DNA of 64,000 nucleotides from Flavobacterium wongokense (GCF_021608265.1 NZ_JAKIHP010000001.1:1-64000); one strand, 5' to 3'; positions 24,839-36,062 are shown, numbered from the stretch's first letter. Numbers and translations are program-made. Notes: generated from the letters alone by a model not told the origin.

Positions 24839-25480
24839 TTATAATTTCCCCAGCTTCGCCATAACAAAAAGAATAATGATGGGAATGGCTAAAAGAATGA
24901 CCATCAATGTGTTTTGTTCCAAAAGTGCCGGATCTTTAATTAATGTAATGGCGTAGCCACCAATGGCACCACCAAAGTGCGCGGTATGCCCGATGTTATC
25001 GTTCTTGGCTTTCATTCCGTAAATCGAATACAACAGATAGGCAATCCCAAAAATATAAGCCGGCATCGGAATAATCCCGAAAATCCCAATCGTCATGTCG
25101 GGATAAATCAGTATTGCCGAATAGATAATTCCTGTAACCGCTCCGGAAGCCCCAACAGCCCTATAGCTGTAATCGTTTCCATGGAAAACCATAGTCAGCA
25201 GGCTTCCAAAAATCAAACTTCCTGCATAGATTAACAGGAACGTCCAATTGCCTAACGTTTCTGTCACAACCGGCGCAAAAGAATATAGGGCAATCATGTT
25301 GAAAGCCAGATGCACAAAATCGGCGTGAAGGAAGGCTGAGGAAAACATCCTGATTTGTTCTCCGGCTCTTATGGCTCCAATATGAAACTGGTATTTCCTA
25401 AAAAAATATTCGTCGTTAAATCCTTTAATACTGATTATAACATTGGCTACGATGATTGCCAATACAAAAATATTATCCAT
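24839..25480 (-). CDS. Rhomboid family intramembrane serine protease
   Basis: 213 residues with six membrane helices, the minimal bacterial rhomboid. The catalytic dyad is visible as Ser112 in GASGAVTG and His168 in HTAHFGG, with the family's helix-2 motif HADFVHLAFNMIALY at about 52-66. It cleaves membrane proteins within or near the bilayer. The substrate is unknown. It is followed 50 nt later by the SIMPL gene on the same strand and may share its transcript. Confidence 0.93.
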   Translation of the reverse strand: MDNIFVLAIIVANVIISIKGFNDEYFFRKYQFHIGAIRAGEQIRMFSSAFLHADFVHLAFNMIALYSFAPVVTETLGNWTFLLIYAGSLIFGSLLTMVFHGNDYSYRAVGASGAVTGIIYSAILIYPDMTIGIFGIIPMPAYIFGIAYLLYSIYGMKAKNDNIGHTAHFGGAIGGYAITLIKDPALLEQNTLMVILLAIPIIILFVMAKLGKL

Positions 25481-25592
25481 TGTTTAAAATGTTTTACTTG
25501 CTAAAGTTCTCCGCTATGACGGATTGAGTGTAAAAATAATAATACTTATTTAGCAATTGTTAAATGGAATGCGTTAAAATAACTTTAAACTT

Positions 25593-25600
25593 TATATTTG
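25593..25600 (+). promoter_or_regulatory. -7 element upstream of the acyltransferase gene
   Basis: TATATTTG matches the consensus exactly and ends 16 nt before the start codon at 25617. Confidence 0.5.
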
Positions 25601-25616
25601 CATAAAATTACAGTAC

Positions 25617-26498
25617 ATGCAATTACTTCTTTTCATTATTGTTTACCCAATCATCTGGCTGATTTCCATACTTCCGTTTCGGTTGCTTTATATATTTTCT
25701 GATTGTGTCTGTTTTTTGGTGTACAATGTTTTTGGTTACCGAAAAAAAGTCGTGCGCCAAAATCTTGCTATGGCATTGCCTCATTTATCGGAAAAGGAAC
25801 GCTTGAACATCGAAAAGAAGTTTTACCACCACATGTGCGATATGTTCCTTGAAATGATCAAAACGATGTCTATTTCCCAAAAGGAAATGGAAAAGCGATT
25901 TAAATTCACCAATCTGGATTTATATCTTGATCTGGAAAAAAAAGGAAAAAGCATCGCTTTGCTTTGTGCACATTATGCTTCCTATGAATGGGCAGTTTCA
26001 ATGAATTACCATATCACTTTTACCGGTTATGGCGTTTATAAAAAGATAAACAACAAGTATTTTGACAATCTGATAAAAAAAATCCGTGGCAGGTTTAGAG
26101 CTCCTTTGATTACAACCAGGGAAACGATTCCAACTATCGATAAAAATAACAAGAGCGGTAATTTATCTGTTTATGGTTTGGCGAGTGACCAATCTCCTCA
26201 GGCTAGCAAAGCCTATCATTGGGCACCATTCATGGGAATTGAAACTCCGGTGCATACTGGTGCTGAAATGCTTGCCAAACGTTTTGACATGAATGTGATT
26301 TTTCTTAAAAATAAGAAAGTAAAACGAGGCTATTACGAGGCTACGTTTGAACTTATGGCAGAAAACCCAAAAGAGGTTCCTAACTATGAAATCTCAGACG
26401 ACTTTTTGAGAAGGGTTGAAAAACAAATCCATGAAGCTCCGGAATTTTATTTGTGGACACACAAACGCTGGAAACACAAACGGACAGCGAACAATTAG
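25617..26498 (+). CDS. Lysophospholipid/lipid A acyltransferase (LpxL/HtrB family)
   Basis: 293 residues with an N-terminal membrane helix (about 3-27) and the acyltransferase core. The catalytic HX4E motif is His119-Glu124 (AHYASYE), and a SDQSPQ stretch follows near 190. The family adds late acyl chains to lipid A on the cytoplasmic face of the inner membrane; some members act on ornithine lipids or other lysolipids, and the exact acceptor cannot be read here. It converges on the aminotransferase gene and the two stop codons overlap by four bases (26495-26498). Confidence 0.92.
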   Translation: MQLLLFIIVYPIIWLISILPFRLLYIFSDCVCFLVYNVFGYRKKVVRQNLAMALPHLSEKERLNIEKKFYHHMCDMFLEMIKTMSISQKEMEKRFKFTNLDLYLDLEKKGKSIALLCAHYASYEWAVSMNYHITFTGYGVYKKINNKYFDNLIKKIRGRFRAPLITTRETIPTIDKNNKSGNLSVYGLASDQSPQASKAYHWAPFMGIETPVHTGAEMLAKRFDMNVIFLKNKKVKRGYYEATFELMAENPKEVPNYEISDDFLRRVEKQIHEAPEFYLWTHKRWKHKRTANN

Positions 26499-27979
26499 AA
26501 TTTAAACCAATTTTTTACCATTGCCTTTTCCTGGGACAGTGAATTTTTGTGTGCGAATTCGTTTGTAGCCGCATCATATTCGTAATCTTTTGACCATTCC
26601 TGATGATTTTGTGCCAAAGCCTTAATGCTGTCGCAAACCATTTTAATTTCTTCGGAAGTTGTTGTTGGATGAATGGACATCCTGATCCATCCCGGTTTTT
26701 TGATTAAATCTCCCGAAGTAATCAGGCAGACCAAATCATGTGAAGTCTGCTGGTCAACGTGCAGTAGATAGTGCCCGTAAGTTCCGGCGCAACTACAGCC
26801 TCCGCGTGTCTGGATTCCAAATTTATCATTGAGTAATTTCACGCCAAGATTAAAATGCAGGTTTTCAATATAAAAAGAAATCACGCCCAACCGCTCCTGA
26901 TGCTGATTGGCTAAGATTTTAAGGTTATCGATATTGTTCAGTTCCGAAAAAACGTACTCCACGATTTCGTGTTCTCTTTCAAGGATGTTCTGAACACCCA
27001 TCTGTTCCTTCAGCTGAATTGCCAAAGCTGTTTTTATCACCTGAAGAAAACCCGGAGTTCCGCCATCTTCCCTATCTTCAATATTGTCGATGTATTTGTG
27101 TTCGCCCCAAGGATTGGTCCATGAAACCGTTCCTCCTCCAGGGCAATCAGGCACATTATTGTGGTATAGGTTTTTATTGAAAATCAAAACGCCCGAAGTT
27201 CCCGGTCCGCCCAAAAATTTATGCGGCGAAAAGAAAATAGCGTCCAAATAACTTTCGTCATCCGGATGCATATCAATGTCAACATAAGGTCCGGAACAGG
27301 CAAAATCCACAAAACAGACACCATTATTCTGGTGCATGATTTTGGCCACTTCGTGGTAAGGCGTACGAATTCCGGTAACGTTGGAACACGACGTAATCGA
27401 TGCAATCTTAAAACTCCTGTCTTGGTATTTTTTAAGCATTTCCTTGAATTCCCCGAGGCAGAACAATCCTTCTTCATCAGCCGGAATTACAACCACATCG
27501 GCAATGGTTTCTATCCAGGAAGTCTGGTTCGAATGATGCTCCATGTGCGAAATAAAAACAACCGGTTTTATCTCTTTTGGAATTTCGATAAAGTCTTTAA
27601 GGTTTTCAGGAATTTTGAGTCCGAGTATGCGCTGGAATTTATTGACCACTCCAGTCATTCCGGTTCCTGTATTGATTAAAACATCATTATCATTGGCATT
27701 TACATGGCGCTTTATGATGTGTTTTGCTTCGTGGTAAGCCATTGTCATCGCAGTTCCCGAAATGGTTGTTTCCGTATGCGTATTGGCCACAAACGGACCG
27801 AAATCATTCATCAGCTTTTCCTCAATTGGACGGTATAATCTTCCACTGGCAGTCCAATCGGTATACACTATTTTCTTTTTGCCGAAAGGCGTTTCAAATT
27901 CCTGGTCAATGCCAATGATGTTGTTTCGGAATTGCCTGAAGTAGTGCTCTAATTTAGTTTCGGTTGCTGTGGTAATCAT
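26495..27979 (-). CDS. Class V PLP-dependent aminotransferase (cysteine desulfurase-like)
   Basis: 494 residues from the start at 27979. An in-frame ATG at 28045 exists, but a TAnnTTTG promoter element at 27998-28005 lies between the two, so transcription probably begins after the upstream codon. The protein has the fold-type I layout: a glycine-rich GTGMTG stretch, HMEHHSNQTSW, DFACSGPYVDIDM with the PLP-contacting Asp, and the PLP lysine in SPHKFLGGPGTSG. A later GGCSCAG stretch contains two Cys and resembles cysteine desulfurase/selenocysteine lyase proteins. It is longer than IscS/SufS, and no fes-assembly genes are near, so the substrate is unknown. Confidence 0.88.
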   Translation of the reverse strand: MITTATETKLEHYFRQFRNNIIGIDQEFETPFGKKKIVYTDWTASGRLYRPIEEKLMNDFGPFVANTHTETTISGTAMTMAYHEAKHIIKRHVNANDNDVLINTGTGMTGVVNKFQRILGLKIPENLKDFIEIPKEIKPVVFISHMEHHSNQTSWIETIADVVVIPADEEGLFCLGEFKEMLKKYQDRSFKIASITSCSNVTGIRTPYHEVAKIMHQNNGVCFVDFACSGPYVDIDMHPDDESYLDAIFFSPHKFLGGPGTSGVLIFNKNLYHNNVPDCPGGGTVSWTNPWGEHKYIDNIEDREDGGTPGFLQVIKTALAIQLKEQMGVQNILEREHEIVEYVFSELNNIDNLKILANQHQERLGVISFYIENLHFNLGVKLLNDKFGIQTRGGCSCAGTYGHYLLHVDQQTSHDLVCLITSGDLIKKPGWIRMSIHPTTTSEEIKMVCDSIKALAQNHQEWSKDYEYDAATNEFAHKNSLSQEKAMVKNWFKF

Positions 27980-27997
27980 GCTGTAACAATTTGAGCT

Positions 27998-28005
27998 CAA
28001 AGATA
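27998..28005 (-). promoter_or_regulatory. -7 element of the aminotransferase gene
   Basis: The minus strand reads TATCTTTG, 18 nt upstream of the ATG at 27979 and inside the open frame that extends to 28045; this supports the shorter start. Confidence 0.5.
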
Positions 28006-28029
28006 CATTATTTTTAATTTTGGGTAAAT

Positions 28030-28063
28030 AAAAAAGGGTTGTCAAATTGACAACCCTTTTTTT
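28030..28063 (-). terminator. secDF terminator
   Basis: AAAAAGGGTTGTC (28031-28043) and GACAACCCTTTTT (28049-28061) form a 13-bp stem around a 5-nt loop, 20 nt after the secDF stop codon, with T-tracts on either strand. Confidence 0.88.
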
Positions 28064-28081
28064 ATATTGAAACTAAACGGA

Positions 28082-31042
28082 TTAGTTACCGTGTCTTTTT
28101 TCGATATCCTCAACGTCTTTTTTACCCATTGTATCCACCAATACCGGAGTTGCAATGAATAATGAAGAGTAAGTTCCGATAATGATACCAATCAACATCG
28201 CGAAGATAAATCCACGGATGGATTCACCACCAAAGATGAACATGATCAATAATACCAAAATCATCGTTAATGACGTATTCAATGTTCTAGATAATGTTGT
28301 ATTAATAGAAGCATTTACGACATCCTTAAAGTGTCCTTTTCTGTCACCAGCCAGGAACTCCCTGATCCTGTCAAATACGATTACCGTATCGTTCATTGAG
28401 TATCCAATTACCGTAAGGATTGCCGCGATAAAGTGCTGATCCATTTCCATGTGGAATGGCATGTATTTGTATAATAAAGAGTAAACTCCCAATACGAAAA
28501 TAACGTCGTGAACAACTGCAGCCAAAGCTCCAAGTGAATACTGCCATTTACGGAATGAAATTACAAGGTATAAACAAACTACCAACATCGCACCTAAAAC
28601 TGCCCAGAATGAGTTTGTTTTGATATCTGCAGAAATTGCAGCACCTACTTTAGAAGATTGCAATACTCCGACTTTTTTACCATCATACGAATTGATGAAT
28701 TTGTCGTAAGTGACAGCTGGACCATAATACTTTTTCAAAGCATTGTAAAGCTTCTCATTTACTTCCTTGTCAACTTCAACACCTTCTTCCTTGATTTTGT
28801 ATTTGGTAGTCAATTTCAATTGGTCATCGCTACCAAAAACTTTTGCTTCAACGGTTGTACCAAATGCTTTAGACAATTCTTCAGAAACAGTAGTAGACTC
28901 AACCGGTTTTTCAAATTTCACCTGGAATGTTCTTCCTCCAACAAAATCAACACCTTCGTCCAATCCGTTAAAGTAGAAAGAAATGCAGCTTACAATTACA
29001 ACTACTGATGAGAATAAGTATGACCATTTTTTGATTCCGATAAAATCGAAATGGAAACCTGTAAACCAGTTTTTAGTGATTCCTGTAGTGAATGTTAAAT
29101 TTTTATTGTGTGCGATATCCCTGTCGATAAAGATTCTTGCAATAAAGATTGAAGTAAACAACGAAGTGAAGATACCAATCAATAAGGTTAATGCGAAACC
29201 TTGGATCAATCCTGTTCCGAATACGAATAAGATGGTTCCGGTTAAAACGTGTGTTACGTTTGCATCAATGATCGAACGCATAGCACCTTTCCATCCGTAA
29301 GAAGTGATTACTGCATCTCCTAATGATTTGCCTTCACGCAATTCCTCTTTCGCCCTTTCGTAGATGATGATGTTCGCATCTACCGCAGTTCCTAATGTTA
29401 AAACGATACCGGCGATTCCAGGCAATGTCAATACAAAACCGAAACTTGCCATTACACCAAACAAGAACAATAAGTTCAATACCAATGCAGCATTAGCATA
29501 CCAACCTGCTCTTCCGTAATAGAATATCATCCATAAACATACGATAAGGAAACCAACGATTGAAGAAATTAATCCGGCGTGGATTGCGATTTCTCCCAAT
29601 GATGGCCCAACAACTTCTGACTGAATGATTTCAGCAGCAGCAGGTAATTTACCAGCTCTTAAAACGTTGGCTAAATCTTTTGTTTCAGCAACTTCAAAGC
29701 TTCCGGTAATTTCAGAACGTCCTCCGGAAATTGGTCCAGAAGTTACACCAGGAGCAGAATAAACTACATCATCCAATGCAATAGCGATAAAGCTTTTTTG
29801 TGTAAATGCTCTTCCTGTCAATTCTTCCCAGGTTCTTGCACCAGCACCGTTCATTTGCATAGAAACGGCTGGTTTACCCATTTGGTCGAAAGTATCTCTT
29901 GCGTCAACAATTACACCACCGCTCATTGGAGCAACGTTATCCCTGTTTCCTTTTAAAACGTATAATTCAACTGTTTCCGATTCCTTTTTGGTTTTCTCGT
30001 CAACTTTTACATCTGGTTTACCCCAGACAAACTTTGCATAACGCTTGTCTGCAGGCAACATATTGCGGATTTCAGGTCTTTTGAAATAACCGTTGATTGC
30101 TGCTGTATCTTTTGGAGAGGCAACAAACAGGATTGGTCCACCACCTTGAGATAACATTTTGTCAAACAAAGGGTTGTTTCCTTTTTTAGCTGCAGTTGAA
30201 TCTTTGTCTTTATCAGTCAATAATTTGGTAAGTGAATCTGCCGGTTTAGCAGTTTCAGCTTTTACATCAGCTTTAACAGTAGCTTTCAAAGCCTCGTTAG
30301 CCGACTGTAGGAAAGGATAAAATTCTTCAGCCTTATATGTTTCCCAGAACTCTAATTCTGCTTTGCTTGAAACTAATTTTTTGATACGGTCCACATCTTT
30401 TGCGCCTGGCAACTCGATAAGGATTCTTCCTGTCTGACCTAATTTAGCAATGTTTGGCTGTGTTACACCGAATTTATCGATACGGCTTCTCAATACACCA
30501 AATGCAGATTCTACAGACTCGTCTACTTTTTTAACCAAGACTTTTTTCACCTGGTCATCAGACATATTGAAATCAATCTGTCCTTGTAGGTTCCTGTTAG
30601 CAAAAATATCAGGAGAAGCTAATCTTGTTCCTCCACCATTTGCAGCAAATGCTTCGAAAAAGGCATCAAGATAGGATTGATTTCCTCTTTGATTTCTGGT
30701 TGCATCTTCTAACGCCTTGTTGAATGCAGGATTTTTGGAATTGTTTGACAACTGCTTCAAAACATCCTTTACAGAGATTTGAAGGATTACGTTGATTCCT
30801 CCTTCAAGGTCAAGACCTTTGTTGATTTGTTTGTCTTTTACTTCATTGTACGTGAAAAAATCAAGGAAGACTTTCTCTTTTCCAATCGAGTCAAGATATT
30901 TAATTTCTTTTTCAGGATTTCCTCCTGCAAAGTTTTTGGCATCATCTTTTACTTTATTGGCCACGAATGTGAAAGAAAGTTGGTAGATACTTACCAATGC
31001 AAATAGAATTGCGAAAAATTTAACTAGTCCTTTATTCTGCAT
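28082..31042 (-). CDS. secDF: Fused protein translocase subunit SecDF
   Basis: 986 residues joining SecD and SecF in one chain, the usual Bacteroidota form. It uses the proton gradient to help pull proteins across the inner membrane after SecA. The SecD half has the first helix (about 7-27), DLEGGINVILQI, the large periplasmic P1 region and SGPISGGRSEITGSF, then five more helices with GTAVDANIIIYER. The SecF half begins near residue 650 with another helix, FVGGRTFQVKF and a final helix set including NDTVIVFDRIRE. An unusually long insertion rich in Lys, Asp and Ala lies at about 240-300. Its promoter is 130 nt upstream. Confidence 0.97.
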   Translation of the reverse strand: MQNKGLVKFFAILFALVSIYQLSFTFVANKVKDDAKNFAGGNPEKEIKYLDSIGKEKVFLDFFTYNEVKDKQINKGLDLEGGINVILQISVKDVLKQLSNNSKNPAFNKALEDATRNQRGNQSYLDAFFEAFAANGGGTRLASPDIFANRNLQGQIDFNMSDDQVKKVLVKKVDESVESAFGVLRSRIDKFGVTQPNIAKLGQTGRILIELPGAKDVDRIKKLVSSKAELEFWETYKAEEFYPFLQSANEALKATVKADVKAETAKPADSLTKLLTDKDKDSTAAKKGNNPLFDKMLSQGGGPILFVASPKDTAAINGYFKRPEIRNMLPADKRYAKFVWGKPDVKVDEKTKKESETVELYVLKGNRDNVAPMSGGVIVDARDTFDQMGKPAVSMQMNGAGARTWEELTGRAFTQKSFIAIALDDVVYSAPGVTSGPISGGRSEITGSFEVAETKDLANVLRAGKLPAAAEIIQSEVVGPSLGEIAIHAGLISSIVGFLIVCLWMIFYYGRAGWYANAALVLNLLFLFGVMASFGFVLTLPGIAGIVLTLGTAVDANIIIYERAKEELREGKSLGDAVITSYGWKGAMRSIIDANVTHVLTGTILFVFGTGLIQGFALTLLIGIFTSLFTSIFIARIFIDRDIAHNKNLTFTTGITKNWFTGFHFDFIGIKKWSYLFSSVVVIVSCISFYFNGLDEGVDFVGGRTFQVKFEKPVESTTVSEELSKAFGTTVEAKVFGSDDQLKLTTKYKIKEEGVEVDKEVNEKLYNALKKYYGPAVTYDKFINSYDGKKVGVLQSSKVGAAISADIKTNSFWAVLGAMLVVCLYLVISFRKWQYSLGALAAVVHDVIFVLGVYSLLYKYMPFHMEMDQHFIAAILTVIGYSMNDTVIVFDRIREFLAGDRKGHFKDVVNASINTTLSRTLNTSLTMILVLLIMFIFGGESIRGFIFAMLIGIIIGTYSSLFIATPVLVDTMGKKDVEDIEKRHGN

Positions 31043-31171
31043 TATTACTAAAAATTAATTAATTCTTTGGTTTAATATTATTGGTGTTAAAAAAGCAAGA
31101 AACACCTGAAACACAACGGCTTACATGATAATCCTTTGTATTCACAAGGTTTCGGCTTTTTTTGAAACGTG

Positions 31172-31202
31172 CAAATATATAATTCTAGGAATGATTAACC
31201 AA
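31172..31202 (-). promoter_or_regulatory. secDF promoter with a long leader
   Basis: On the minus strand TTG (31200-31202) and TATATTTG (31172-31179) are 20 nt apart. The predicted start is about 120 nt upstream of the secDF ATG at 31042, far longer than most leaders in this window. The leader contains an imperfect hairpin (CCTTGT with ACAAAGG) and an isolated ATG-TAA pair. Confidence 0.65.
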
Positions 31203-31221
31203 TATTTTATCGATTAATATC

Positions 31222-31246
31222 AAAAAAAAACTGCGAATAACGCAGT
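31222..31246 (-). terminator. Terminator of the T9SS beta-propeller-like gene
   Basis: ACTGCG (31230-31235) and CGCAGT (31241-31246) close a 5-nt loop, followed on the minus strand by eight or more T. It lies 60 nt after the stop codon at 31306. Confidence 0.75.
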
Positions 31247-31305
31247 CTTTTAAAATAGGTCTATAAATACTATCCAAAAACGGATTTTAAAAAGCAAATC
31301 AGCAC

Positions 31306-32937
31306 TTATTCCTTTACAAATTTTAGCGCCATGCTGCCTAACTCAGAGCGGCATTGAATCAAATAAATCCCGCCTGCCAATCCGCCTACTTCTATAGTTG
31401 CATAATCTCCTGAAACTGTTTGCTTGCGGACTAATTTACCTTCAACAGAATAAATTCCGAGTTGCTTATCTCCCTCATCATCAAAAGACAAATACAACAT
31501 ATCGCCAACCGGATTGTTGAGCAGTTTTATACTACCTCTTTCAAATTCAGAATTTGACAAAAGAGCTGTATCGAATTTTGAAATATAAATACTTTGCGGA
31601 CCCATTGCGGTAGCGTAATCATGACTCCCTCTCGGATTAAAGTCTGCATTGCCCTTATAAACACATGTTAAATATAAATTTGAACCATATAAACCCATAC
31701 GTGCCCAAACGTTGGAACTGCCATTGTTTTTCTGATTAGTTCCCCAATAATAATCACCTTGCGGATTTAAACTTATTGCATACTGTGCTTGATAAGAAAC
31801 AGAAAAACAGAGGATTTGGGTTAGGGTATCCGGATAGTAATAAAAATTCCAGTTTAAATCTCCCGTGACATAGATATAATTATTCTCATCTATCTTTAAA
31901 TCTTCACAAGTATACCCTTGTATTCCTTTAACCCACATAAAATTCCCTGCAGCATCAAATTTCACAATGAATTGCCAGGCATTGGAATTTATAGTATTTA
32001 TCTGGGATGAAGGATTAAAATCTATTCCTGATGTAGCTTCACCACAGGCAATTAAATTATCGTTATGATCTACTTCTATTCCATGAATCCAATCGGTTGA
32101 TGAACCTGTAAGTTCGTAGTTCCAGATTTCATCACCCTGAGGGTTTAGTTTTTTGATGAAGGTGTCATAAATATTCGACATCCATCCGGTTATATATATA
32201 TTGCCTTGACTATCAATAGCAGAATCCCTGGTATCGGATGCAACTATCTGCTTAACCCAGATAAAGTCTCCATTCGCAGCCAGTTTAAGGCAAAAACCAC
32301 GATAGGCACCATTAGTATCCAGGGTTTGACTAACCCCTCCGGGGTTAAAATTAACCGCGCTTCGAAACACTCCTGAAACGATTACATTATTGTTTGCATC
32401 AGATTTAATAGACGAACCAGATACATCATGCACACTTGTATAGGACTTTGCCCATATAAATTCGGCATCGGCGGTCAATTTTGCTGCAAATCCGCTACCA
32501 AGGCCAGTTGGATATAACAAATATTGACCTGGGCCAAAGTCAAAATCCTGCGTTGCATGTAAGCCACCAGTTAGCAGCAAATTTCCGTTTTGATCAAATT
32601 CCAAGCAAGCAATACTGGTAGAAGTTGACAACGTCTTAACCCAAAGGAAATTCCCGTTGCTGTCATATTTAAGTATATAAGTAGAATCCGTTACATTGTA
32701 AACAGCCGCAGAAGGGTCAACATCAGCAGTCCCTATGATTTGACCATAACTAAAGACATTTCCCTGCGAATCCGTTTTGATTCCTCCCGAATAACAATAA
32801 GAGTTAGTATCCAAGGTCCTGGTCCATTGGTATTGCTGTCCGAATGAAACAAAGGAATCGAACAAAAAAAACAGGCCTAAAAAATATTTAAACACTGTGG
32901 TTTTTGAGTCGACAGGATTGCTGTAAAAATGTGCCAT
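31306..32937 (-). CDS. T9SS type A sorting-domain protein with SBBP-like repeats
   Basis: 543 residues. A hydrophobic signal segment (about 18-33) ends before a repetitive all-beta region of blades with the recurring pattern DSQGNV/DxxGNFxWxK, typical of SBBP/beta-propeller repeats (about 35-450). A C-terminal T9SS type A sorting domain follows (LLNNPVGDMLYLSF to GIYLIQC and KFVKE). The protein is therefore probably displayed or released at the cell surface; ligand unknown. The ATG at 32937 sits directly behind the mdh terminator T-run; an in-frame GTG at 32895 would give a neater 20-residue signal peptide (MFKYFLGLFFLF...), so the true start is uncertain. Confidence 0.85.
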   Translation of the reverse strand: MAHFYSNPVDSKTTVFKYFLGLFFLFDSFVSFGQQYQWTRTLDTNSYCYSGGIKTDSQGNVFSYGQIIGTADVDPSAAVYNVTDSTYILKYDSNGNFLWVKTLSTSTSIACLEFDQNGNLLLTGGLHATQDFDFGPGQYLLYPTGLGSGFAAKLTADAEFIWAKSYTSVHDVSGSSIKSDANNNVIVSGVFRSAVNFNPGGVSQTLDTNGAYRGFCLKLAANGDFIWVKQIVASDTRDSAIDSQGNIYITGWMSNIYDTFIKKLNPQGDEIWNYELTGSSTDWIHGIEVDHNDNLIACGEATSGIDFNPSSQINTINSNAWQFIVKFDAAGNFMWVKGIQGYTCEDLKIDENNYIYVTGDLNWNFYYYPDTLTQILCFSVSYQAQYAISLNPQGDYYWGTNQKNNGSSNVWARMGLYGSNLYLTCVYKGNADFNPRGSHDYATAMGPQSIYISKFDTALLSNSEFERGSIKLLNNPVGDMLYLSFDDEGDKQLGIYSVEGKLVRKQTVSGDYATIEVGGLAGGIYLIQCRSELGSMALKFVKE

Positions 32938-32975
32938 AAAAAAAAAGATTGTACACTAAAGTACAATCTTTTTTT
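32937..32975 (-). terminator. mdh terminator
   Basis: AAAAAAGATTGTAC (32941-32954) and GTACAATCTTTTTT (32961-32974) form a 14-bp stem around a 6-nt loop. The T-run on the minus strand ends exactly at the ATG of the next gene. It starts 25 nt after the mdh stop. Confidence 0.9.
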
Positions 32976-33000
32976 AATATTTATTCAATGCGGAATTTTA

Positions 33001-33936
33001 TTATCCTAAAATCGATTTTAAATCGCCATTCATGGCTCTGACAGCATCGGCACTTTTTGCGAATTTTGACTTTTCGTCATCATTTAAAGTGATGTCTACG
33101 ATTTTTTCAACTCCATTTTTACCGATGATACATGGAACACCAATACAGATATCGCTTTGACCATACTCTCCTTCAAGGTAAACCGAACACGGAATCATTT
33201 TCTTTTGGTCGTTCAAAATGCTGTCAACCAAAAATGCTACAGAAGCTCCTGGCGCATACCAAGCCGAAGTTCCCAACAAGGCTGTTAACGTTGCTCCTCC
33301 AACCATAGTGTCGGCTGAAACTTTTTCCAATTCTGCAGCCGATAAAAACTCAGAAACCGGAACTCCATTGTAAGACGCCAATCTGGTCAACGGAATCATA
33401 GTCGTATCTCCGTGGCCACCAATCACCATTCCCTGGATATCATTTGCCGGTTTGCCCAAGGCCAATGACAAATAGGTTTTGAAACGAGAGCTGTCAAGCG
33501 TACCACCCATTCCGATAATCCTGTTTTTTGGCAGGCCTAATGATTTGAAAGTCAAATACGTCATCGTATCCATTGGGTTGGAAACAATCACAAAAATTGC
33601 ATTTGGGGAAGCTTTCAGCAAACTTTCAGCCACACCTTTTACAATCCCTGCATTGATTCCAATCAGTTCTTCACGTGTCATTCCCGGTTTTCTCGGAATT
33701 CCCGATGTAATAACCACCACATCACTTCCTGCGGTTTTAGTATAATCGTTGGTACTTCCCGAAACTTTGGTATCAAATCCCAAAGTAGTCTGGGTCTGCG
33801 TAATGTCTAATGCTTTTCCTTCTGCAAAACCTTCTCTGATATCCAGCAATACAATTTCACTGGCAATTCTTCTGTAAGCAATAGCGTCTGCACAAGTTGC
33901 GCCAACGTTTCCTGCTCCTACAATCGTAACTTTCAT
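33001..33936 (-). CDS. mdh: Malate dehydrogenase
   Basis: 311 residues from the ATG at 33936 (MKVTIVGAGNVGA). A longer open frame runs to 34023, but its extra 29 residues are not part of the family and cover a structured intergenic element. The enzyme oxidises malate to oxaloacetate with NAD in the TCA cycle. Visible residues: NAD-binding GAGNVG (7-12), substrate arginines 82, 88 and 151, Asn120 in SNPMD, and the catalytic His175 in GGHGDT. It belongs to the LDH-like MDH type. gyrB lies 138 nt upstream on the same strand. Confidence 0.96.
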   Translation of the reverse strand: MKVTIVGAGNVGATCADAIAYRRIASEIVLLDIREGFAEGKALDITQTQTTLGFDTKVSGSTNDYTKTAGSDVVVITSGIPRKPGMTREELIGINAGIVKGVAESLLKASPNAIFVIVSNPMDTMTYLTFKSLGLPKNRIIGMGGTLDSSRFKTYLSLALGKPANDIQGMVIGGHGDTTMIPLTRLASYNGVPVSEFLSAAELEKVSADTMVGGATLTALLGTSAWYAPGASVAFLVDSILNDQKKMIPCSVYLEGEYGQSDICIGVPCIIGKNGVEKIVDITLNDDEKSKFAKSADAVRAMNGDLKSILG

Positions 33937-33950
33937 TTGTATATTAATTT

Positions 33951-34062
33951 GTTGTTGTTTTAATTTTTTGAAGCTAATCGGGCTATCCGCGCTACATGGT
34001 AGCTTGCTCCAAATGCGAAGCATTCACCGAACACTTATTCACAAATAAGAACTTGGTGAGGT
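33951..34062 (-). other. Structured intergenic element between gyrB and mdh
   Basis: Within 138 non-coding bases are several short inverted repeats: CTTATT/AATAAG (34034-34049) around CACA, enclosed by CACCGA (34025-34030) with TTGGTG (34053-34058), and a looser outer pairing of AGCTAATCGGG with the CCCGGCTAG near 34066-34074. The GGGCTATCCGC word at its left side recalls degenerate elements I have seen between flavobacterial genes. No T-run follows, so a terminator role is doubtful; a processing or mobile-remnant role is possible. Confidence 0.45.
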
Positions 34063-34074
34063 AATCCCGGCTAG

Positions 34075-36021
<1,947 letters not shown>

Positions 36022-36054
36022 TTATCGTAAAAAATCCATTTTTTATGTAACGAG

Positions 36055-36062
36055 CAAATATA
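36055..36062 (-). promoter_or_regulatory. -7 element of the gyrB promoter
   Basis: The minus strand reads TATATTTG, 39 nt upstream of the gyrB start. No clear -33 element was found. Confidence 0.45.

Noticed and set aside
27980-28045. 22-residue N-terminal extension of the class V aminotransferase
   Set aside because: A promoter -7 element lies inside it, so transcription likely begins downstream.
28982-29300. Plus-strand open frames within secDF
   Set aside because: They are shadows of the secDF coding sequence with no independent support.
33937-34023. 29-residue N-terminal extension of malate dehydrogenase
   Set aside because: The extension is not part of the family and covers the structured intergenic element; MKVTIVGAGN is the normal start.
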